Origin: Agromyces sp. H66
GTDB lineage: Bacteria > Actinomycetota > Actinomycetes > Actinomycetales > Microbacteriaceae
Length of the DNA: 64,000 nucleotides
Assembly (NCBI RefSeq): GCF_004959775.1
Contig: NZ_SJZG01000012.1
Coordinates: 23,582-87,581, forward strand
Direction: 5' to 3'
The translations under genes and the position numbers were made by a program. Position 1 is the stretch's first letter. The number at the start of each line of letters is the position of its first letter. A model generated the notes under the pieces. It saw nothing but the letters and a program-made list of their open reading frames with translations. It made no database searches and was not told where the DNA came from. Shown here in pieces: positions 58,822 to 64,000 of this stretch.

Positions 58822-60822
58822 ATGCAGCATCGGTCCAGTGGTGCGGAACTCGATCGCACCAATGCCCCCATTCGGTCGCGCAGCCGGTTCGCCGCAGGCG
58901 CGCTCGCGACGGCCACTGCCGCCGCGCTCACGTTCAGCGGCGTCGCATCCGCCCAGGCCGCGCCGCCGGTGGACAAGCAGAAGATCGCCGAGATCAACCT
59001 CGTCACGGTCAACGATTTCCACGGGCGCATCGAGCAGTCCGGCGCCGCGGGCGGCATCGCCGCGCTCGCACGGGCCGTCGACGAGATCCGCCGCGGCAGC
59101 GCCGACACGGTCTTCGCGGCCGCCGGCGACATGATCGGCGCATCCACGTTCACGTCATTCATCCAGCAGGACGTGCCGACCATCGAGGCGCTCAACGAGG
59201 CCGGCCTCGACGTGAGCGCGGTCGGCAACCACGAGTTCGACCAGGGCTTCGCCGACCTCACCGACCGGGTCATGCCGCTCGCCGAGTGGGAGTACCTCGG
59301 TGCGAACGTCTACGACGCGGGCACCGATGACCCCGCGCTCCCGGAGTACTGGGTGCAGGAGTTCAAGGACGTCAGCATCGGCTTCGTCGGCGCGGTGACC
59401 GAGGAGCTGCCGTCCCTCGTGAGTCCCGCGGGCATCGACCAGATCGACGTCGGCGCCCCCGTCGAGGCGGCGAACCGCGTCGCGGACCAGCTCAGCGACG
59501 GCGACGCCGCGAACGGCGAGGCCGACATCGTCATCATGCTCGTGCACGAGGGCGCCGCGACGACGGCGATCGAGTCCGCGATCGACCCGACCACTCCGTT
59601 CGGCGAGATCGTGAACGGCGCCAACGACAACATCGATGCGATCGTGTCGGGCCACACGCACCTTGCGTACAACCACGTGATCGACGGTCGGCCGGTCATC
59701 TCGAGCGGCCAGTACGGCGAGCGCTTCAGCAACATGGTGATCCGGTACGACACGCTCGGCGACGAGATCGTGTCGATGCACAACACGATCTACGACCTCG
59801 CCGTGCGCGACGCCGAGGGCGACATCGTCGGCTACGCCTACAAGGACGACCACAAGACCTCGGTCATCGTCGATGACGCCGTCGAGGTCGCAGCCGAACT
59901 CGGCAGCGTCGTGCTCGGCGATGCCACCAGTCTCTTCGGACGCGCCGTGCGCTCGGACCCGGCAGGAGCATCCTCGTTCCCGGAGAACCGCGGCGGCGAG
60001 TCCACGCTCGGCAACTTCGTCGCAGACGTACAGCTCTGGGCGCTCAACGTCGACGGGACTCGGAGCGTGGACATCACGTTCATGAACCCGGGCGGCCTGC
60101 GAGCCGACCTGGCGTCGGGCGAGGTCACCTACGCCGAGGCGGCGGGAGTCCAGCCGTTCGCCAACACGCTCGTGTCGATGGACCTCACGGGTGCCCAGAT
60201 CAAGCAGGTGCTCGAGGAGCAGTGGCAGCCGGGCAAGTCGCGTCCGTTCCTGAAGCTCGGCGTGAACGACGCGTTCACGTACACCTACGACCCGGCCGCG
60301 GCGCTGGGATCGCACATCACCCAGATGTGGCTCAACGGCACTCCGATCGACCCGAACGCCACCTACTCGGTCGGGGTCAACTCGTTCCTCGCCTCGGGCG
60401 GCGACAACTTCTCCACCCTGGACGAGGGCGCGAACAAGGCCGACAGCGGCAAGATCGACCTCGAGTCGATGGTCGACTGGTTCGACGCCTTCGGTACCGC
60501 CACTCCCGACGTGCAGCAGCGCGCGGTCGGCGTGCACCTGCCCGGCGGAATCACGGTCGCTGCGGGCGCCGAGGTGACCGTCGACCTGTCGTCGCTCGAC
60601 TTCACGCGCGACGAGGTCGACGCCGACACGGCAGTCGTCTCGTATGGCGGCGTCACCCTCGGCAGCGCGCCGATCGACACCGCGTACACGCCGGAGTACG
60701 ACGAGGTCGGCCAGGCGAGCGTCACGTTCACGGTCCCGGCCGGCGCGAGCGGTCCGACCACGTTTGACGTGTTCGTGCCCTCGACCGGCACGACCAGCTC
60801 GTTCACGCTGAACGTCGGCTGA
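58822..60822 (+). CDS. Secreted 5'-nucleotidase/UshA-type metallophosphoesterase
   Basis: 666 residues from ATG 58822 (AGAGGAG upstream). Signal peptide ending AQA. Metal-binding motifs of the calcineurin-like domain: NDFHGR, AAAGDMIGAS, GNHEFDQGF and GHTH (with preceding VHEG). The C-terminal substrate domain has MNPGGLRADL, ASGGDNFSTL and FGTATPDVQQ. A further beta-sandwich of about 90 residues ends the protein. It hydrolyses extracellular nucleotides to nucleosides and phosphate. No sortase motif is seen. Confidence 0.93.
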   Translation: MQHRSSGAELDRTNAPIRSRSRFAAGALATATAAALTFSGVASAQAAPPVDKQKIAEINLVTVNDFHGRIEQSGAAGGIAALARAVDEIRRGSADTVFAAAGDMIGASTFTSFIQQDVPTIEALNEAGLDVSAVGNHEFDQGFADLTDRVMPLAEWEYLGANVYDAGTDDPALPEYWVQEFKDVSIGFVGAVTEELPSLVSPAGIDQIDVGAPVEAANRVADQLSDGDAANGEADIVIMLVHEGAATTAIESAIDPTTPFGEIVNGANDNIDAIVSGHTHLAYNHVIDGRPVISSGQYGERFSNMVIRYDTLGDEIVSMHNTIYDLAVRDAEGDIVGYAYKDDHKTSVIVDDAVEVAAELGSVVLGDATSLFGRAVRSDPAGASSFPENRGGESTLGNFVADVQLWALNVDGTRSVDITFMNPGGLRADLASGEVTYAEAAGVQPFANTLVSMDLTGAQIKQVLEEQWQPGKSRPFLKLGVNDAFTYTYDPAAALGSHITQMWLNGTPIDPNATYSVGVNSFLASGGDNFSTLDEGANKADSGKIDLESMVDWFDAFGTATPDVQQRAVGVHLPGGITVAAGAEVTVDLSSLDFTRDEVDADTAVVSYGGVTLGSAPIDTAYTPEYDEVGQASVTFTVPAGASGPTTFDVFVPSTGTTSSFTLNVG

Positions 60823-60841
60823 GTCCCGCGTCTGAATGGCG

Positions 60842-60871
60842 GAGCGGCCCCGGACTCGTCCGGGGCCGCTC
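60842..60871. terminator. Terminator after the 5'-nucleotidase
   Basis: Perfect 14-bp arms (60842-60855, 60858-60871) with a 2-nt centre, 19 bp after the stop, followed by TCGTT. Confidence 0.85.
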
Positions 60872-60943
60872 TCGTTCGCCCGGGCCCTTCCCACCCGCGG
60901 AGAATCGGGCCGGAGCGTCGCAGGCGCTCGTTACACTCGTCGG

Positions 60944-62947
60944 GTGAGCCCCAACGCGGAACCCCATTGGACCGAGGAGGTCCCGTGGGATCCCGACGAA
61001 CTTCCGCCCCCCGACGACGAGTGGGCACCGCCGGCCGACGAGTTCCCTGCGCCCGCCGAAGCGGGTTCGTCCGAGCGGCGCGTTTCGACGGGCTCGCGGG
61101 TCGCGCGCGCTGCGCCCGCCCGGTTCGCCGACGCCGCCGAGGCCCTGCACACGGTCTTCGGCTACGACGCGTTCCGGGGCGAGCAGGCCGAGATCATCGC
61201 GCAGGTCACGCGCGGCGGCGACGCGGTCGTGCTCATGCCCACAGGCGGCGGCAAGAGCCTCTGCTACCAGATCCCCGCACTCCTCCGCGAGGGCACCGGC
61301 ATCGTGGTGTCGCCGCTCATCGCGCTCATGCACGACCAGGTCGACGCGCTCGTGCGCAACGGGGTGAGCGCCGCGTACCTCAACTCGAGCCAGCTGCCGG
61401 CCGAGCGTGCGGCGGTCGAACGCGCCTACCTCGCGGGCGAGCTCGACCTGCTCTACATCGCGCCCGAGCGGCTCAATGCCGAGCCGGTCAAGCGCTTCCT
61501 CGAAGAGGGGCGGGTCGCCCTCTTCGCGATCGACGAGGCGCACTGCGTCGCCCAGTGGGGTCACGACTTCCGCCCCGACTACCTCGCACTCTCCGAGCTC
61601 GCCGAACGCTGGCCCGACGTGCCGCGCATCGCGCTCACGGCCACCGCGACCGAGGCGACGCACCGCGAGATCACCGCACGGCTCTCGCTCGACGGCGCGC
61701 GGCACTTCGTGTCGAGCTTCGATCGCCCCAACATCCAGTACCGCATCGCGCCCAAGGTCGACGTGCGCCGGCAACTGCTCGACTTCGTGCGCAGCGAGGG
61801 GCGGGATGCCTCGGGCGAACCGGTCTCGGGCATCGTCTACGCGCTCTCCCGCGCGTCCACCGAGAAGCTGGCGGCGTTCCTCGTCGCCAACGGCGTCGAC
61901 GCCATGCCGTACCACGCGGGCCTCGACGCCCGCGTCCGGCGCCGCACGCAGGAGCGCTTCCTCCGCGAGGACGGCGTCGTGATCGTCGCGACGATCGCGT
62001 TCGGCATGGGCATCGACAAGCCCGACGTCCGGTTCGTCGCCCATGTCGACCTTCCCAAGTCGGTCGAGGGCTACTACCAGGAGACGGGGCGCGCCGGTCG
62101 CGACGGACTGCCCGCGACGGCGTGGCTCGCCTACGGCCTCCAAGACGTGGTGCAGCAGCGCCGCATGATCGACGAGAGTCCCGGCGATCTCGCGCACCGA
62201 CGTCGTCTGGCGCAGCACCTCGACGCCATGCTCGCGCTCTGCGAGACCGTGCAGTGCCGCCGCCAGAACCTGCTCGCCTACTTCGGCCAGGCGAGCGAAC
62301 CGTGCGGCAATTGCGACACCTGCCTCGAACCGCCCGCCGCATGGGACGGCACGATCCCGGCGCAGAAGCTCATGTCCACCATCGTGCGCCTCAAGCGCGA
62401 GCGCCGGCAGCAGTTCGGCGCCGGCCACCTCATCGACATCCTCCGCGGCAAGGAGACCCCTCGCGTACGCCAGTACGGTCACGATTCCCTCGCGACCTGG
62501 GCCATCGGCGCCGACCTCGGCGAGCAGCAGTGGCGCGGCGTCGTGCGCCAGCTCCTGGCGCAAGGCCTGCTCGCGACCCACGGCGAGTACGGAACGCTCG
62601 CGCTGACGGATGCCTCGGCCGCCGTGCTCTCCGGAGCACGCACGGTCATGCTCCGCACCGAGCCCGATCGGCCCATCCGCTCCCGCGGTCCGAAGGCGGT
62701 GCCCGCCGCCGCCGACCTCGATCCGGCGCAGGCCGAGCTCTTCCAGGCCCTGCGGGAGTGGCGCGCCGGCGAGGCCCGCGAGCAGGGGGTCCCGGCCTAC
62801 ATCGTGTTCGGCGACGCCACGCTCCGCGGCGTCGCCGAGGCCCGTCCGACCGCGCTCGCCGACCTCGACGGCATCAGCGGCATCGGGGCGAAGAAGCTCG
62901 AGGCGTACGGCGAGAAGCTGCTCGCCGTGGTCGCCGAGCACGGCTGA
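60944..62947 (+). CDS. recQ: ATP-dependent DNA helicase RecQ
   Basis: 667 residues. Acidic/Pro-rich N-terminal extension of about 60 residues, then motifs: LMPTGGGKSLCYQIP (Walker A), IDEAHCVAQWGHDFRPDY (DEAH), ALTATAT, AFGMGIDKPDVRFVAH and ETGRAGRDG. Zinc cysteines lie in ALCETVQCRRQNLLAYFGQ and CGNCDTC, followed by a winged helix and an HRDC domain (AELFQALREWRAGEAREQ). Unwinds DNA 3' to 5' in recombination repair. GTG 60944 lies 6 nt after TACACT (60932-60937), leaderless. Confidence 0.95.
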   Translation: MSPNAEPHWTEEVPWDPDELPPPDDEWAPPADEFPAPAEAGSSERRVSTGSRVARAAPARFADAAEALHTVFGYDAFRGEQAEIIAQVTRGGDAVVLMPTGGGKSLCYQIPALLREGTGIVVSPLIALMHDQVDALVRNGVSAAYLNSSQLPAERAAVERAYLAGELDLLYIAPERLNAEPVKRFLEEGRVALFAIDEAHCVAQWGHDFRPDYLALSELAERWPDVPRIALTATATEATHREITARLSLDGARHFVSSFDRPNIQYRIAPKVDVRRQLLDFVRSEGRDASGEPVSGIVYALSRASTEKLAAFLVANGVDAMPYHAGLDARVRRRTQERFLREDGVVIVATIAFGMGIDKPDVRFVAHVDLPKSVEGYYQETGRAGRDGLPATAWLAYGLQDVVQQRRMIDESPGDLAHRRRLAQHLDAMLALCETVQCRRQNLLAYFGQASEPCGNCDTCLEPPAAWDGTIPAQKLMSTIVRLKRERRQQFGAGHLIDILRGKETPRVRQYGHDSLATWAIGADLGEQQWRGVVRQLLAQGLLATHGEYGTLALTDASAAVLSGARTVMLRTEPDRPIRSRGPKAVPAAADLDPAQAELFQALREWRAGEAREQGVPAYIVFGDATLRGVAEARPTALADLDGISGIGAKKLEAYGEKLLAVVAEHG

Positions 62948-63057
62948 TCCGTTGCGGCGCGCCAGCGACCTGGGCTGCCCGCCGCCGGGCGGGGGCTAGG
63001 ATCGCGGCAACGGGTCGTGGCCCGTGGCATCCGTGCACCGGCGTCGTCAGGAGCAAC

Positions 63058-63489
63058 ATGTCAGACCAGTTCGGCCCCAAGCGTCCGCTCGGCGTCACGA
63101 TCGTCGCCGTCCTCGCGATCGTGTCCGGCGTCTTCGACATCATCGGCGGCATCGTGCTGCTCGCGACGCAGTCCGATGCGAGTGCGACGGAGCGGTTCGG
63201 CGGAGCGGGCCTTCTCGTCGCGGTCGCCGTCTCGTCGATCGTGCTGGGCGCCATCATGCTGCTCGTCGCCTACGGCCTGTTCCGGGGCAACGCGGTCGCC
63301 CGCTTCGCGGCCACGATCCTGCAGGTGATCTCGCTGGCGGGCTCGGTCTCGTCTGGCATCGCGGCGCCGGCCACCCTGTCGACCGAGATCCTGAGCGCGC
63401 TCCTGGCCCTCGCCATCCTGTTCCTGCTGTGGTCGGGCGAGGCGTCGCGCTTCTTCCGCGGCCTCGCTCCCGGCGAGCCGACGGACTGA
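63058..63489 (+). CDS. Small four-helix membrane protein (first of a tandem pair)
   Basis: 143 residues with four helices: VTIVAVLAIVSGVFDIIGGIVLLA, GLLVAVAVSSIVLGAIMLLVAYGLF, FAATILQVISLAGSV and ILSALLALAILFLLW, ending SRFFRGLAPGE. CAGGAG precedes ATG 63058. Paralogous to the next gene. Function unknown. Confidence 0.8.
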   Translation: MSDQFGPKRPLGVTIVAVLAIVSGVFDIIGGIVLLATQSDASATERFGGAGLLVAVAVSSIVLGAIMLLVAYGLFRGNAVARFAATILQVISLAGSVSSGIAAPATLSTEILSALLALAILFLLWSGEASRFFRGLAPGEPTD

Positions 63490-63577
63490 TTCGTGCTGCG
63501 GCATCCGTCGTCGCGCTAGCATCGGCCCAAGGTCGTCGTGCGGCGCTGCACGGCGCGAAGCGAGTGGGGAGCGCATC

Positions 63578-63997
63578 ATGCCTGAAGCAACGAGCCGGCC
63601 GATCGGAGTCGCCATCGTGGCGGTCCTGGCATTCGTGTCCGGTGTCATCGACATCATCACGGGCATCCTCCTGATCTTCCAGGGGGACGATCCCGATGTG
63701 ACGGACGCCTTCGGCGGATCGGGCGGGCTGCTCGCCGCCGCGATCGGCTCGATGGTGCTCGGCCTGATCGTCGTGATCCTCTCGTTCGGCCTCTGGCTGG
63801 GGCGCTGGATCGCTCGCATGATCGTCACGGTGCTGCAGATCCTGTCGCTCATCGGCTCGCTGTTCATGGCGGTGGCGTACCTCGGCGACCCGGTGGGCGA
63901 GTGGGCGAGCGTCCTCGTCACGGCGATCGTGGTGATCCTGCTCTGGACGCGCCCGGCGAGCGCCTACTTCCGCGGCAGCGAGGCCGCCTCGCGCTAA
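63578..63997 (+). CDS. Small four-helix membrane protein (second of a tandem pair)
   Basis: 139 residues, same layout as the 63058 product: VAIVAVLAFVSGVIDIITGILLIF, MVLGLIVVILSFGLWLGRW, MIVTVLQILSLIGSLF and a last helix VLVTAIVVILLW, ending AYFRGSEAAS. The pair arose by duplication. GGGGAG lies 8 nt upstream of ATG 63578. Function unknown. Confidence 0.8.
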   Translation: MPEATSRPIGVAIVAVLAFVSGVIDIITGILLIFQGDDPDVTDAFGGSGGLLAAAIGSMVLGLIVVILSFGLWLGRWIARMIVTVLQILSLIGSLFMAVAYLGDPVGEWASVLVTAIVVILLWTRPASAYFRGSEAASR

Positions 63998-64000
63998 CAT

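Noticed and set aside
1..64000. Antiviral defence island or biosynthetic cluster
   Set aside because: The helicases (DUF3516, RecQ) and PhzF protein stand alone without nuclease, methylase, polyketide or peptide synthetase partners; no transposase, integrase or phage gene is present.

Overview
The window is 64 kb of very GC-rich DNA (roughly 70%) densely packed with genes. Its gene content and signals point to a Gram-positive actinomycete of the Microbacteriaceae type, perhaps Agromyces or a relative. Evidence: actinobacterial families (LGFP repeats, DUF2510, DUF3052, DUF3516 helicase, UdgX, ECF42-type sigma factor); many genes that seem to be leaderless, with a TANNNT -10 box only 6-8 nt before the start codon; and abundant GGATGCC/GGCATCC words in genes and terminator stems. 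The genus is inference. I see no rRNA, tRNA, CRISPR array, phage or insertion sequence.

1-9.2 kb is an acyl-CoA catabolic region. A minus-strand operon (phosphotransferase-like protein, acyl-CoA dehydrogenase, AMP-dependent acyl-CoA ligase cut by the window edge), a thioesterase plus TetR/QsdR-like regulator, a divergent acyl-CoA dehydrogenase plus thiolase operon, and a second minus-strand operon (zinc alcohol dehydrogenase, SDR, MaoC hydratase) together provide activation, dehydrogenation, hydration, oxidation and thiolysis. The two outer minus-strand operons share the operator CATACCG-N6-CGGTATG. The divergent regulator/dehydrogenase pair has its own near-perfect 26-bp palindrome. 9.2-15.1 kb holds a heterodimeric ABC exporter and an AidB-like dehydrogenase.

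15.1-24.6 kb is the most coherent system: a cell-wall amino-sugar salvage cluster. A divergent BadF-type (GlcNAc) kinase and NUDIX gene face a seven-gene operon with mostly overlapping stop/start codons: sugar-binding lipoprotein, two ABC permeases, GH3 (NagZ-like) enzyme, AnmK, MurQ and an RpiR/MurR-type regulator. No ABC ATPase is encoded in it. It is followed by a degenerate octamer tandem array.

24.9-38.3 kb: zinc-ribbon protein, a lipoprotein/secreted-protein pair with lower GC, a large secreted M14 carboxypeptidase, a YbdK-type ligase, a DGPF (YCII) protein plus ECF sigma factor, DUF1905, a YcgR/YcgQ-type permease pair (the first gene probably carries a homopolymer frameshift), a membrane-anchored surface protein, DUF2510, TauE/SafE and VanZ proteins.

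38.6-42.1 kb is a possible cold-response neighbourhood: two near-identical cold-shock genes flank an epimerase, UdgX and a fatty-acid desaturase with a structured leader. 42.2-50.9 kb has an ArsR-SRPBCC-VOC operon, a truncated VOC gene, DUF3052, PhzF, aldo/keto reductase, phosphoketolase, an AEC transporter preceded by a short leaderless ORF, and a DUF1353 protein. 50.9-64 kb has a multi-pass membrane alpha/beta-hydrolase, a TetR gene divergent from a small membrane protein, an LGFP-repeat protein, a DUF3516 helicase, an EamA transporter, a secreted 5'-nucleotidase, RecQ and two tandem small membrane paralogues.
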